DNA of 64,000 nt, from contig CAMAQH010000019.1 of assembly GCA_945860295.1 (NCBI GenBank), positions 1-64,000 of the forward strand. The letters are read 5' to 3'. A model generated the notes under the pieces. It worked only from the letters and a program-made list of their open reading frames with translations, searched no databases and was not told where the DNA came from. Positions 1 to 9,414 of the stretch are shown piece by piece. Each line of letters opens with the position of its first letter. Position 1 is the first letter of the stretch. Position numbers and translations under genes: made by a program. Source of the stretch: Prosthecobacter debontii. Lineage in GTDB: Bacteria > Verrucomicrobiota > Verrucomicrobiia > Verrucomicrobiales > Verrucomicrobiaceae.

Positions 1-56
1 CTCCGGCGAGTTGGGTGCCTGCGGCCAACCAATTTGCGATCCAGTTCGGATCGCGA

Positions 57-92
57 TTTTTTTGATTGAGCGCATGCGCTCAATCAAAAAAA
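57..92. terminator. 36-bp perfect palindrome, terminator-like
   Basis: The stretch is a perfect palindrome: seven T, an 11-nt arm beginning GATTGAGCGCA, its exact complement, then seven A. It has no spacer, so a transcript from either strand would form a GC-containing stem followed by a U run. That is the form of a bidirectional intrinsic terminator. A palindromic mobile-element end would look similar. Confidence 0.5.
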
Positions 93-191
93 CAACCCCA
101 GACCAAAACATAACCAAAGACCCGAAACACAAACTTTCGGACACGCCCATTTCGTCTTGGTATCTGAGCCTCGCTTGGCACCCTGCATTCT

Positions 192-821
192 GTGTTTGAA
201 CTCACGCGCCCTCATTGCCTGAACAGGTGGCTTTGCCTCCTGAGTCTGGCTTTGACCGTGACGGACATGCGAGCGACTCCGAGGTTCTTTGACCCTGCCA
301 ACCATGATGCGCTCAAGCGCCCGTCGGTGTTGGTGGACGACAATGGCACCCCACTGGATTCGACGGATAATCAGACCACGCGTTACGGTTATGATCTGGC
401 CGGGCGTGCCGTGCAGCTCATCGCCAAGAACGGACAGGTCACGCGCAACGACTATGATGAACTGGGCCGCCTGACGGCGCGCACGCTGTTCCGTTCGCTC
501 ACGAAAATAAACGACGCCGGGCGTCTGGCCAGCTTCACCTGGACTCATGATGCCATCGGCAACGTACTCACGCAGACCGAGTTCTGGTTTGCCTCAGGCG
601 CGCAGCCTGCGCGTCAGCGTGCCACGGCGATGACGAACGATGCCGCCAACCGGCTCATCAGCGAGACGATCACCGAGCCCGGTCTGGCGCAGGTGACCAA
701 CACCTACAGTTATGATGCCGGGAACAACCGCACGACGAAAGCGTGGCCGTGGCCGGGGTCAGGTGATTCATATTGTGAGATTCCAGTTTTTAGACACTCT
801 GTAAATGCACCCGATTCATGA
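192..821 (+). pseudogene. RHS/YD-repeat protein remnant
   Basis: The 209-codon frame carries several degenerate YD repeats in its middle, for example YGYDLAGRAVQLIAKNGQ, NDYDELGRLTA and TYSYDAGNNRTT. These are typical of the wall-like shell of RHS and related polymorphic-toxin proteins. Such proteins normally exceed 1000 residues and have a conserved core before a variable tip. Here there is no core motif and no tip, and the repeat signature stops abruptly around position 760. The first 40 or so residues do not resemble RHS, so the start is arbitrary. I read it as a fragment of a larger gene. A small intact YD-repeat protein is less likely. Confidence 0.55.
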
Positions 822-1004
822 TGGAAGCCCTCGCCTTACACTCTTACGCATGCTCTCTCTGATGTGCTGGTGACAGCGCCGTGGCTTGGACTTCGCGGAT
901 ATAAAATCAAAGCCGTTCGGTGTGGGGAGTGGGGCTGAACTCTGGGGTAGGATTTATGACAGCTCTATTTACAATGGAGGGCTTTCCAGTTAATTTCTTT
1001 CCCC

Positions 1005-3152
1005 ATGAAGTTTAGTTCCCCCTACCTCCTCGCAACTGCCATGTTTTTTATGGCCGCGCCCATGCATGCGCAACTCGATGCGACGGATGATGCTTCACAG
1101 CAGTTTTTCCGTGGCTTCCTCATGAAGAACGATGCTGAGAAAATGGAGAATGAAGGGAACTTACCTGGCGCGCTTTCCCTCTACCAGAAGATGCAGCAAA
1201 TCTTTGATAGCGTGGCGCAGTCGAGTCCGAGCTGGCAGCCTGGGATGATTAGTAATCGCCGCTCGCTCACCCAGCAGGCCGTGGCGCGACTGCAGGCGAA
1301 ACTTTCCCAGCCAGTCACAACAGCAGTGCCTGCGACGACTCCCGCTGCGGCCATGCCCATCTTTGGTGGTGGCACACCAACTCCGATCCCAGCTTCTGGG
1401 GCCGTATCCGCGCCAACAATCGCAGGCGGCACAGGCTCTCTGCCGAGCTTGAGTGATACACTTTCCCAGTGGGAGTTGGCCTACCGCCAGCGCATGACAC
1501 AGATCGAAACTCAAAACAACCAAATGCAGGTGGACCTGACAAAGTGGCAGCAGTGGTATCAATGGGCCTCTGGTGAGATCAATACGGCACGCACTGACAA
1601 GCAGGCTATGGAGTCAAAGACGGCCAAGCTTGAAGAGTCCATCCAAGCCATGAAAATCGAGGTCGCCGCAGGCCGCGCCACGCAGCAGCAGCTCGATGTT
1701 TTATCGAAAGAGAAGATCAGCATTGAGGTGGAATACAAAAAAATCGTGCAGCGAATCTCTACAGCCGAGAATGCCTCTAAAGATGCCACGTTGAAACTGA
1801 TCGATGCCTCCACGCGCATCACCGAGGTCGAGCAAGAGCGCAACAAGGTAATGACCGAACGCGACACCGCGATCAAAGAGCGCGACGCAGCTAAACTGGC
1901 CAATGAAGACGCGATCAAGAAGTCTGCTGAGATCACCAAAGAGCGTGATGCACTCAGCGCGCAGGCTTTGGGCATGAAGACTGAGATCGAAGCCCTCAAG
2001 AAGGAAAAACCCAATGCCACACCTGCTGAGATAAAGAAGCTACTCGCCGAAAATGAGCGACTCAAGACTGAACTCGATACGGCGAAAAAACAGGTCAGCA
2101 CACTGAAGTCAGATGCGACTCGTAAGGATCAGGAGCTAGCTGGTTTGCGTGGCCAAATTACCAGTCTTCAGGGAGATCTCATGGCACTGCGCAAGCAAAG
2201 TGGCACCTACCAAATCCAGGTGGCCGAACTGACGCTGCAATTGAAAAATCTCCAAGAAGCCAAGCCCGGCATGACGCCAGAGATGGCGCAAGAAAACACC
2301 ACGCTGCGTGAGATCATCATGCGCCAACTGCGCACTCAGTATCGCCAACAGCAGGCCAAAGATCTGGTGATCGACGAGCTGAAAAAAATGGAAGGCGTCT
2401 CCAAAAGCCTTCTTGAGCAGGTCGAAGAATTGAAGAGCAATCGCCTGACGCTGACCGGCGCAGAAGAGAAGCTCTTCACCGACCCCGCTGTGCGTGAGAT
2501 GCTCGGTGCTGATGGCATCCAGGGCACTCTCATCGCCCGTGTATCGAAACCTGATGCGACAAAGCCCGTCAATGCCGTGGACGCCCTTTTAGTCAAAGCC
2601 AACGACGCCTTTGCTGCGCAAAATTTTAGTGATGCGTCCACCCTCTATGTAGACGCGCTGCGTGCTGACCCGAAGAACACCACGGCACTCGTCGGCCTGG
2701 GCTACTCCCGTGAGCGTGAGAAGAAGTACCCGGAGGCTGAGGCGGCTCTAAAGAAGTGTCTCATTTGCGAACCACAGAACGAGATGGCTTCGTTCCATCT
2801 TGGTGTCACTTACTTTAAACAAGAGCGTTGGAATGACGCCATGAGTTCCTTTGAAAAGAACTTGGCGAGCAATCCAAAAAATGCGCCAAGCCGCCACTAC
2901 CTCGGGATCATCGCCACCAAGCTGAACTTTCTCGACCGTGCTGAGCGTGAGTTTAAAACGGTTCTAGCCATCGACCCCAACTATGGTGAGGCGCACTTCA
3001 ATCTTGCTGTCATCTATGCCACAGGTGATCCTCCACAATGGGACAAAGCCAAGGCTGAGTACGACCAAGCCATCAAGAAAGGCGTGGCCCCAGATGAGAA
3101 CCTGGAAAAGCTCATCAAGGGCAACGAACCCAAGGCAGTCTCCACGCGCTAA
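1005..3152 (+). CDS. exported coiled-coil and TPR protein
   Basis: This 715-residue protein has a clear Sec signal peptide (MKFSSPYLLATAMFFMAAPMHA, cleavage near residue 22). An Ala/Pro/Thr-rich linker follows around residues 100-145, then a long Lys/Glu-rich coiled coil from about 165 to 475. The C-terminal third (about 525-700) holds tandem tetratricopeptide repeats, with signatures such as TTALVGLGYSREREKKYPEA and AHFNLAVIYATG. Such proteins act as periplasmic scaffolds, but the specific role cannot be read from sequence. mutY follows 27 bp downstream, so the two could be co-transcribed. The start is the only ATG giving a full signal peptide. Confidence 0.85.
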   Translation: MKFSSPYLLATAMFFMAAPMHAQLDATDDASQQFFRGFLMKNDAEKMENEGNLPGALSLYQKMQQIFDSVAQSSPSWQPGMISNRRSLTQQAVARLQAKLSQPVTTAVPATTPAAAMPIFGGGTPTPIPASGAVSAPTIAGGTGSLPSLSDTLSQWELAYRQRMTQIETQNNQMQVDLTKWQQWYQWASGEINTARTDKQAMESKTAKLEESIQAMKIEVAAGRATQQQLDVLSKEKISIEVEYKKIVQRISTAENASKDATLKLIDASTRITEVEQERNKVMTERDTAIKERDAAKLANEDAIKKSAEITKERDALSAQALGMKTEIEALKKEKPNATPAEIKKLLAENERLKTELDTAKKQVSTLKSDATRKDQELAGLRGQITSLQGDLMALRKQSGTYQIQVAELTLQLKNLQEAKPGMTPEMAQENTTLREIIMRQLRTQYRQQQAKDLVIDELKKMEGVSKSLLEQVEELKSNRLTLTGAEEKLFTDPAVREMLGADGIQGTLIARVSKPDATKPVNAVDALLVKANDAFAAQNFSDASTLYVDALRADPKNTTALVGLGYSREREKKYPEAEAALKKCLICEPQNEMASFHLGVTYFKQERWNDAMSSFEKNLASNPKNAPSRHYLGIIATKLNFLDRAEREFKTVLAIDPNYGEAHFNLAVIYATGDPPQWDKAKAEYDQAIKKGVAPDENLEKLIKGNEPKAVSTR

Positions 3153-3179
3153 TCAGCGTGCGGATCAACCCATCTCCAC

Positions 3180-4199
3180 GTGTCCGCCGCCGCTCTCACC
3201 AGCTCTCTTGTCACTTGGTTTCAGCACAACGGGCGCGACTACCCGTGGCGTCGCACGCGTGATCCGTATGCCATTATCGTGTCTGAGATCATGCTGCAAC
3301 AGACGCAGATCACGACGGTGTTGGATCGCGGCTACTACACGCGTTGGCTCACGCGCTTTCCGGATTTTACCACGCTTGCGGCTGCGGCTGAAGCAGATGT
3401 CTTGAGCGCCTGGGAAGGGCTAGGCTACTACCGACGAGCACGGAATCTGCAGAAGCTTGCGCAAACCATTGTGCGCGAGCACGCGGGCCATTTCCCGAGC
3501 GATCCCGCCATTATTCTCAGCCTGCCCGGCATAGGCCCCTACACAGCGGGAGCCATCAGCAGTTTCGCCTTTGGTCTGAGTGAACCCATCGTCGATGGCA
3601 ACGTAGCACGCGTCCTTTCCCGCCTGGACAACGATGCCACGCCTATCGACACCACCGCTGGCACTAAACGTCTATGGCAGCGTGCGCGTGAGCTCGTGCT
3701 CAGCACCGCTGACCCGCGCGCTTATAATTCCGCACTCATGGAGTTAGGCCAGACTCTCTGCAAGCCGACCAAGCCCCTGTGCTCTGACTGCCCCGTGAAG
3801 GCGCACTGTCGCGCCACTGAACCAGAATCACTGCCGGTGAAATCAGCGCGCACCGAGATCACAGCGGTCACTGAGCGCGTCCTCTTTCTTCACACAGCCG
3901 AGGGCATCCTGCTCGAACAAGAAACGGGCAGCCGCCGCACAGGTCTGTGGAAACTCCCCGCGCTGCCTGACTCACTCTTCGACAAGCCACCTGCCGTGCT
4001 CGTGAAGAGCCTCTACGGCATCACCCGCTACAAAGTCACACTGTGGGTGCATGACGGTGCTGCTTTGTGTGATCAAGCCTGGCCGGAGAACCACCGCTTC
4101 ATTCCCACCACCGAACTGGCTAGCACAGCCATGCCCAGCCCCTACCGCCGCGCTTTGGACAAGCTGCTCAAGGACCGTGTGTTTGAGCTTGAAAGCTGA
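3180..4199 (+). CDS. mutY: A/G-specific adenine DNA glycosylase MutY
   Basis: MutY removes adenine mispaired with 8-oxoguanine in base-excision repair. The 339-residue protein begins at a GTG and has the HhH-GPD fold. Visible are the catalytic-type Glu36 in SEIMLQQTQ, the helix-hairpin-helix LPGIGPYTAGAI and the catalytic Asp in VDGNVARVL. The [4Fe-4S] ligands have the correct C-X6-C-X2-C-X5-C spacing in CKPTKPLCSDCPVKAHC. A C-terminal NUDIX-like 8-oxoG recognition domain occupies about residues 220-335. Length matches bacterial MutY. The gene lies in a same-strand run with the TPR gene upstream and the amidase gene downstream. Confidence 0.95.
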   Translation: MSAAALTSSLVTWFQHNGRDYPWRRTRDPYAIIVSEIMLQQTQITTVLDRGYYTRWLTRFPDFTTLAAAAEADVLSAWEGLGYYRRARNLQKLAQTIVREHAGHFPSDPAIILSLPGIGPYTAGAISSFAFGLSEPIVDGNVARVLSRLDNDATPIDTTAGTKRLWQRARELVLSTADPRAYNSALMELGQTLCKPTKPLCSDCPVKAHCRATEPESLPVKSARTEITAVTERVLFLHTAEGILLEQETGSRRTGLWKLPALPDSLFDKPPAVLVKSLYGITRYKVTLWVHDGAALCDQAWPENHRFIPTTELASTAMPSPYRRALDKLLKDRVFELES

Positions 4200-4244
4200 C
4201 ACGCCAATCCTTGCCATTTCATCTCTGCGCCCTAGTCTCAGACC

Positions 4245-5576
4245 ATGAGGTTTCCTTTATTAATCTGCGTCTTGCAGTGGGCGGGTGCGCTCGGTCTGTG
4301 CCCTGCCGCACAGGCTCAGCAGTCTCACGCTCAGATCACTACAGCACCCGTCCCAGACTCAGCGCGGCTCGGCAAAGTCAGCCCCTTGGGCAAAGCGCAC
4401 GATTGGTCCAAACTGGAGTCCTTTGCGAAGACCATGACCAAGGAGGAATTTGAAAAAGCCTGGCGGCAAATCTATTCTGAAGAGATTGGTCTGCCACCAC
4501 CTTTCCAAATCGGGGATAGCGCTCTAGACGTGCCGACTGGAAATACAATCAAACCCATTTTCAGGCTTCCCTTTCGCGATCCCAAAGAGCCCCTCACCAT
4601 TGCTAGCAAACCTTCCTGGCGCCGCGCTCGTGATTTAGCACCGCTCAATGACCGACCGCCGCTGAGCGACCTCCACATCGCGATTGATCCCGGCCACATC
4701 GGTGGGCAATGGGCAGCCATTGAGGAGCGACTTCTGAGCTTCAAGCCCGGTGAAGCCATCCGTGAAGGCGACCTTTCTCTTATGACCGCCAAGGTGCTCA
4801 AGGAGCGGCTTTCCAAACTCGGCGCGGTAGTCAGTCTCGTGCGTGAAACTCTAGAGCCTGTCACACCCAAACGTCCGGCTGACTTTGAAGTCGAGGCATT
4901 GGAAGTGCTCACCGAAGCTGGCTTTCCAGAACCTACCATTAGCTATCAGGGCCTGACAGGAGATGCAAAACTCCTGACGGTGCAGTGGCAGACCGAGAAA
5001 TTGTTTTACCGCGTGAGCGAGATCCATGCGCGTGCTGAGCGCGTGAATCAGCAGATTAAGCCGGACATGGTGCTGTGTCTTCACTTCAATGCTGAAGCCT
5101 GGGGTGATGCCACCTCGCCTCAATTTTCACCCAAGAATCACCTGCATGTGATGATCAATGGCTGCTACGCGCCAGTCGAACTTGAGCAGCAAGACGTGCG
5201 CTATGAAATGCTGTCGCGCCTTCTCAACCGCGTGCATGAGGAGGAGCTACCACTCGCAACCTCTGTCGCAGAAAGCATGGCCCGTGCGACAGGTCTGCCC
5301 GCCTACATTTACACGCGCCCCAACGCGCGCCATGCTGGAACAAATCCGTATGTGTATGCACGAAACCTACTGGCCAATCGGCTCTATGAATGTCCGGTCC
5401 TTTATCTGGAACCCTTCGTCATGAACCATGAGGAAACTTACCGCCGACTGCTCGCTGAGCATTACCTCGGACGCACACTCATCGGCGGCAAGCTGACCAC
5501 CAGCGCCATCGAGGATTATGTGCGTGGGGTTATCGATGGCCTACTCGCTTATTACAAAAACAACCGCCAGCCATGA
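4245..5576 (+). CDS. exported N-acetylmuramoyl-L-alanine amidase (Amidase_3 type)
   Basis: Amidase_3 enzymes are zinc hydrolases that cut the bond between MurNAc and the stem peptide of peptidoglycan. This 443-residue protein has a signal peptide (MRFPLLICVLQWAGALGLCP, processing near the AQA at 24-26). After a roughly 120-residue lead region comes the catalytic domain: AIDPGHIGG near residue 147 supplies a zinc His, EGDLSLMTAKVL a candidate Glu, LCLHFNAEAW the second His, and YLEPFVMNHEE near the C-terminus a candidate catalytic Glu. An insertion of about 70 residues separates the first strands from the LHFN motif. Its stop overlaps the start of the next gene by 4 bp (ATGA), indicating translational coupling. 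Confidence 0.85.
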   Translation: MRFPLLICVLQWAGALGLCPAAQAQQSHAQITTAPVPDSARLGKVSPLGKAHDWSKLESFAKTMTKEEFEKAWRQIYSEEIGLPPPFQIGDSALDVPTGNTIKPIFRLPFRDPKEPLTIASKPSWRRARDLAPLNDRPPLSDLHIAIDPGHIGGQWAAIEERLLSFKPGEAIREGDLSLMTAKVLKERLSKLGAVVSLVRETLEPVTPKRPADFEVEALEVLTEAGFPEPTISYQGLTGDAKLLTVQWQTEKLFYRVSEIHARAERVNQQIKPDMVLCLHFNAEAWGDATSPQFSPKNHLHVMINGCYAPVELEQQDVRYEMLSRLLNRVHEEELPLATSVAESMARATGLPAYIYTRPNARHAGTNPYVYARNLLANRLYECPVLYLEPFVMNHEETYRRLLAEHYLGRTLIGGKLTTSAIEDYVRGVIDGLLAYYKNNRQP

Positions 5577-7006
5577 AGATTCTCATCATCGGATGTGGGT
5601 TCGTCGGCGAGCGTGCAGCGGATCTCTTTCACGCGGCAGGCCACAAGGTGATCGGCGCCACTCACTCGTCTCAATCCTCCGAACGTCTAGCAGACATCAA
5701 GTCATGGCAGGCGCTGGATTGCGATGTCTCGTGCGCAGATTCTGTCAAAGCATTGCGCACTCAAACTGGGCCGGTGGATGTCTTCATCCACTGTGCAAGC
5801 TCCAGCAAAGGCGGCGCAGAGATGTATCAAGCTGTGTATGTCGATGGCATGACGCATCTTTGCTCGGCCTACCCGGAAGCACGGATGTTCTACACCAGCA
5901 GCACCAGCGTCTATCCACAGACGGATGGCAGTCTTGTCGATGAGAAAAGCACTGCGGAGCCAGGCAAGGACACCGGTCGTCTTTTGCGCAGGGCTGAAGA
6001 CATCGCCCTGGCGCATAACGGCTGTGTGGCGCGACTCGCCGGCATCTACGGCACCGAGCGCTCCTTTTTGCTGAAGAATCTGCTCGAAGGCAAAAGCGGC
6101 ATCGAGATCAACGAAGATGCAGCCGAAGGTCGCCTGCTCAATCAAATCCATGCCGATGATGCAGCCGCTGCCATCGTGCATCTGGTCACACATCAACTCT
6201 CAGGCATCTTCAACGTGGTCGATGACGCCGACATGACTCAGCGTGCTTGCTTGGAGAAGCTGGCACCGCTCTTCAATCTACCAGTCCCCGGCATCAAGCC
6301 ACCAGACTCGGCCCGCAAGCGCGGTTGGACGCACAAACGCGTGTCCAACGCCAAACTGCGGACCACCGGTTGGGCACCACGCTACACAGATTACTTTACC
6401 GCATTGCGGGATGATCCACAGCTTGTCTCCTCCATCCTTAAACTCGTGATCGACGCGGGCGAGAAACCGCTGCATCGAGCCGAGAACATCGTGCTCATCG
6501 GACTCATGGGGAGCGGCAAGTCCACCGTCGGGCGCATCGCCGCTCACATGCTGAATTTTCAATTCGTCGATACTGACCACATGATCGTGGATCAGGCTGG
6601 CTGCTCCATTGCCGACATTTTTTCCAAAGAAGGTGAAGCAGGGTTTCGGCTGCGTGAGTCAGCTGTGCTGCGTCAATTGTTAGGCAAAAAACACACCGTC
6701 ATCGCCACGGGAGGCGGCATCATCACTCAGCCCGTGAATCTACCACTGCTTCAGCATCTGGGCTTCATCACCTGGCTTGAGGCTAGCACCGAGCTGCTTG
6801 AACGCCGCACAGCCTCTAACAACGACCGCCCACTTCTGCGCGGTGAAGAGCCACCACTGGTAAAACTGCATCGCCTCATCGTAGAGCGTAGCTCCCTTTA
6901 CAAAGCTCTCGCCGATCTGCGCATCATGACAGATGAACTCAGCCAGGAAGAGAGCGCGTATGGCGCCACCGAAAGTGCCCGAATCTTCTTTGCCAAAAGA
7001 AAGTGA
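5573..7006 (+). CDS. fusion: NAD-dependent epimerase/SDR plus shikimate kinase
   Basis: Two complete enzyme domains share one 477-residue frame. Residues 1 to about 290 form an extended SDR-type Rossmann domain, with the nucleotide-binding start MKILIIGCGFVGERAADLF and FYTSSTSVYP supplying the catalytic-region Ser/Tyr. Residues about 302-477 form a shikimate kinase, which phosphorylates shikimate in the pathway to chorismate. It has the P-loop GLMGSGKST, the DTD motif in FVDTDHMI, FRLRES with the substrate Arg, the ATGGGII loop and a lid Arg in NNDRPLL. The kinase part is about 176 residues, the normal AroK length. The SDR substrate cannot be read; a YeeZ-like or UDP-sugar epimerase-like role is possible. 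It overlaps the amidase gene by 4 bp. Confidence 0.88.
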   Translation: MKILIIGCGFVGERAADLFHAAGHKVIGATHSSQSSERLADIKSWQALDCDVSCADSVKALRTQTGPVDVFIHCASSSKGGAEMYQAVYVDGMTHLCSAYPEARMFYTSSTSVYPQTDGSLVDEKSTAEPGKDTGRLLRRAEDIALAHNGCVARLAGIYGTERSFLLKNLLEGKSGIEINEDAAEGRLLNQIHADDAAAAIVHLVTHQLSGIFNVVDDADMTQRACLEKLAPLFNLPVPGIKPPDSARKRGWTHKRVSNAKLRTTGWAPRYTDYFTALRDDPQLVSSILKLVIDAGEKPLHRAENIVLIGLMGSGKSTVGRIAAHMLNFQFVDTDHMIVDQAGCSIADIFSKEGEAGFRLRESAVLRQLLGKKHTVIATGGGIITQPVNLPLLQHLGFITWLEASTELLERRTASNNDRPLLRGEEPPLVKLHRLIVERSSLYKALADLRIMTDELSQEESAYGATESARIFFAKRK

Positions 7007-7008
7007 GC

Positions 7009-9384
7009 TCACCGCTCCTGTATTCTTGCCAGAAGATCGGCAACATCTTGTGGTGTTATGACACTCTCCATGCCCTCAGGCATGAGTGAGGTCGTTAGCG
7101 TTTTCATCGACTGAATCTCAGCTCGCGGGAACGGTAATTCGACTCCGCCGGGTAATCTCAAACTAACTGCATTCGGCATCTCCGCCGCGATCAGGCCTGC
7201 GGTGACAGCGCCATCTTTACGAGTGATCTGTGTTGTCGCGTTGCGCACTTCGACGGCTCGATTCGGGTCAAAGATAGCTTCAATAATTTGCTCCATTGGC
7301 TTGGCGGCGACGGCGGTCAGATCGGGACCGACTTCGACACCGAGACTGCCGAGCTTGTGGCAGGCGACGCAGGCTTTTTTAAAGACAATCTCACCATGTT
7401 TTGCATCTCCACGAAGGCTGGCAACTTCGGCGATGTAGCGCTTAACGATCTTCTGGCGATCTGGATTGGAATTCGTGATCACAGGCACCGGAGCCACAGC
7501 TTTACTCGCGATCTTTTTTGGAAACCAAGAGGCCAGTTCATCGGGATGAACGTCATCACTGCCAGCAGCCACTAGAGCCGCGCCGCGAACTCTGGGATAA
7601 CTGGCTTTCATCAGGGCGATCAGCGTCTCTGCTTTATCACCAGTTAGTAGATGCGCCGTCCAGGCGGCTTGGAGTCGCACGTTGAGTGGCCGGCTTCCTT
7701 CACCGGCTAGCTTTTGCACTTCGGGAACGGCTGTCTTATCGCCTTTTTCCAGTAGCAATCTCTGCGCGGTATCCCGCTGCCAGCGGTTCGTTGATTGCAT
7801 TCCACAGGCGACAATCTTGGCTTTATAAGCCGAACGAATGATGCGGTAGATGCGGCCCATCTTCTCTCCTGCGCGCAGATCCAAACCTTTAACGATGTCG
7901 GCAGGAATCCACTCAGGGTGCTCCAAGACGAGGCGATACATGTCCACGATATAAAGCGCTCCATCAGGGCCGACGCGCGCCATGCTGGGGCGAAACCAAT
8001 TGTCGGCACTCGCTATGAATTCACTATTCGTATCATCAGGATGACGATGGCTGGTGATCGGTAGCTTCGTGTGATCCAGCACCTCCCGATGCACGAGATT
8101 GTTTGCGGGTTCGCAAATGAGCAGCAACTCGTCGCGGCCATCATTCCACGGCATCGGCGAGCAACCCGAAGTCAGAGTGTTTGTGGCACTGGCCCAGTTA
8201 AAGCGGCGCAGTGGCGGGCTGATCGGATAGACGGTTTTCTCGTCATTGATCGTGGCGCGCAAGGACTGTGCCACACGCTCAGGATGGCTCACCAGATAGC
8301 GCATTGGCAGGTAGTAGTGCCAGCCGATGATGCTGTTATTATTGCCGAACCAATTTCCGAAATCGTCACGCCATTTGCCATACTGACTGCGACCGGCTTC
8401 GAGCTCAAAGACACCGGTCACAGGATGAAAGCGGAAATCATTGGTGCCGAGTTTAATCTTTCGACCTGTCTTCACCACTACGATGTCGCCGCCGCTGTCG
8501 CCATTGGCTCCGTATAGCCAGCCGTCGAGTCCCCAGCAGAAGCCATTGACCAAATGCTGTGGATTACCTGCCGTGAAGCCGGTGAACCACGCCTCTCGCT
8601 TGTCGCACTTGCCATCGCCGTCGGAGTCCTCGGCATAGAAAATGTCAGGGATGCCCGAGACAAAGACACCGCCTTTCCAAAAGGCAAGACCGGTCGGGTG
8701 CTTGAGGCCATCAAGGAAGATCGTGGCTTTGTCATAGACCGAGTCACCATTGGTATCTTCCAGGATCTTGATGCGGCCGAACTGCAAGTCAGAGACTTTA
8801 TCCTGACCGATTTTCCCATCTTTGGTTTTCTCACCTGGAGCGAAGGGATAGTCACCCATTTCCACCACCCACATTCTGCCACGCGCATCCCAGTCCACAT
8901 ACACCGGGTCCTGCACGAGCGGTTCATTCGCTGCAAGTTCGACCGTGTAGCCAGGCTTCACACGCATCGCCTTGAGGGAGTCCTGTGGTGACATCGGCAC
9001 CGGTCCAGGCACAAGCAGCAGTTCGGAGATGGGGATGCGTTTTGATCCATCCGCTGAAACCAAAGCGCCATCTTTGAATGTGCCCTCGGTGATGAGCGGT
9101 AGACTGTTGGTGTCCCCCTCCTTGCCTTCACGCAGCACGTTCGACCAGCCGCGTGCCCATTGGACATTCTTCTTCTCGACAGGGTTAAAGAGATACACGG
9201 CATATCCCTTTGGATTAGAAACCACGAGGTCCTCATGGCCATCGGCATTGAGATCGACAAAGAGAGCTCCGCCTTGCTTGGCCAATTCAGGGATGGGCGC
9301 AATTTTGGCAGCCTCATCCAGGGTCAGCGCAAGTGCCGAGGATGTAAGACATAGTAAAATGAAGAGGCTGCGCATGAGCAACAT
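7009..9384 (-). CDS. PVC-type heme-binding CxxCH protein (dehydrogenase-like)
   Basis: This is a 791-residue secreted protein of a family typical of Planctomycetes and Verrucomicrobia. It has a signal peptide (MLLMRSLFILLCLTSSALA) and a short FG-GAP-like stretch (LFVDLNADGHEDLVVSNPKG). The membrane-bound-dehydrogenase beta-propeller domain covers about residues 140-510, with DWDARGRMWVVEMGDYPF and many DxDGD calcium-type loops. A HEAT-like helical region follows at about 530-640. The C-terminal c-type cytochrome domain carries CVACHKLGSLGVEVGPDL for covalent heme. Family members are thought to work in periplasmic electron transfer or carbohydrate oxidation; the substrate is unknown. It starts 30 bp after a second protein of the same family and is probably co-transcribed with it. 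Confidence 0.9.
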   Translation of the reverse strand: MLLMRSLFILLCLTSSALALTLDEAAKIAPIPELAKQGGALFVDLNADGHEDLVVSNPKGYAVYLFNPVEKKNVQWARGWSNVLREGKEGDTNSLPLITEGTFKDGALVSADGSKRIPISELLLVPGPVPMSPQDSLKAMRVKPGYTVELAANEPLVQDPVYVDWDARGRMWVVEMGDYPFAPGEKTKDGKIGQDKVSDLQFGRIKILEDTNGDSVYDKATIFLDGLKHPTGLAFWKGGVFVSGIPDIFYAEDSDGDGKCDKREAWFTGFTAGNPQHLVNGFCWGLDGWLYGANGDSGGDIVVVKTGRKIKLGTNDFRFHPVTGVFELEAGRSQYGKWRDDFGNWFGNNNSIIGWHYYLPMRYLVSHPERVAQSLRATINDEKTVYPISPPLRRFNWASATNTLTSGCSPMPWNDGRDELLLICEPANNLVHREVLDHTKLPITSHRHPDDTNSEFIASADNWFRPSMARVGPDGALYIVDMYRLVLEHPEWIPADIVKGLDLRAGEKMGRIYRIIRSAYKAKIVACGMQSTNRWQRDTAQRLLLEKGDKTAVPEVQKLAGEGSRPLNVRLQAAWTAHLLTGDKAETLIALMKASYPRVRGAALVAAGSDDVHPDELASWFPKKIASKAVAPVPVITNSNPDRQKIVKRYIAEVASLRGDAKHGEIVFKKACVACHKLGSLGVEVGPDLTAVAAKPMEQIIEAIFDPNRAVEVRNATTQITRKDGAVTAGLIAAEMPNAVSLRLPGGVELPFPRAEIQSMKTLTTSLMPEGMESVITPQDVADLLARIQER

Positions 9385-9414
9385 ACGCTTGAAAACAAAA
9401 CTCTTTGTCTGCGG

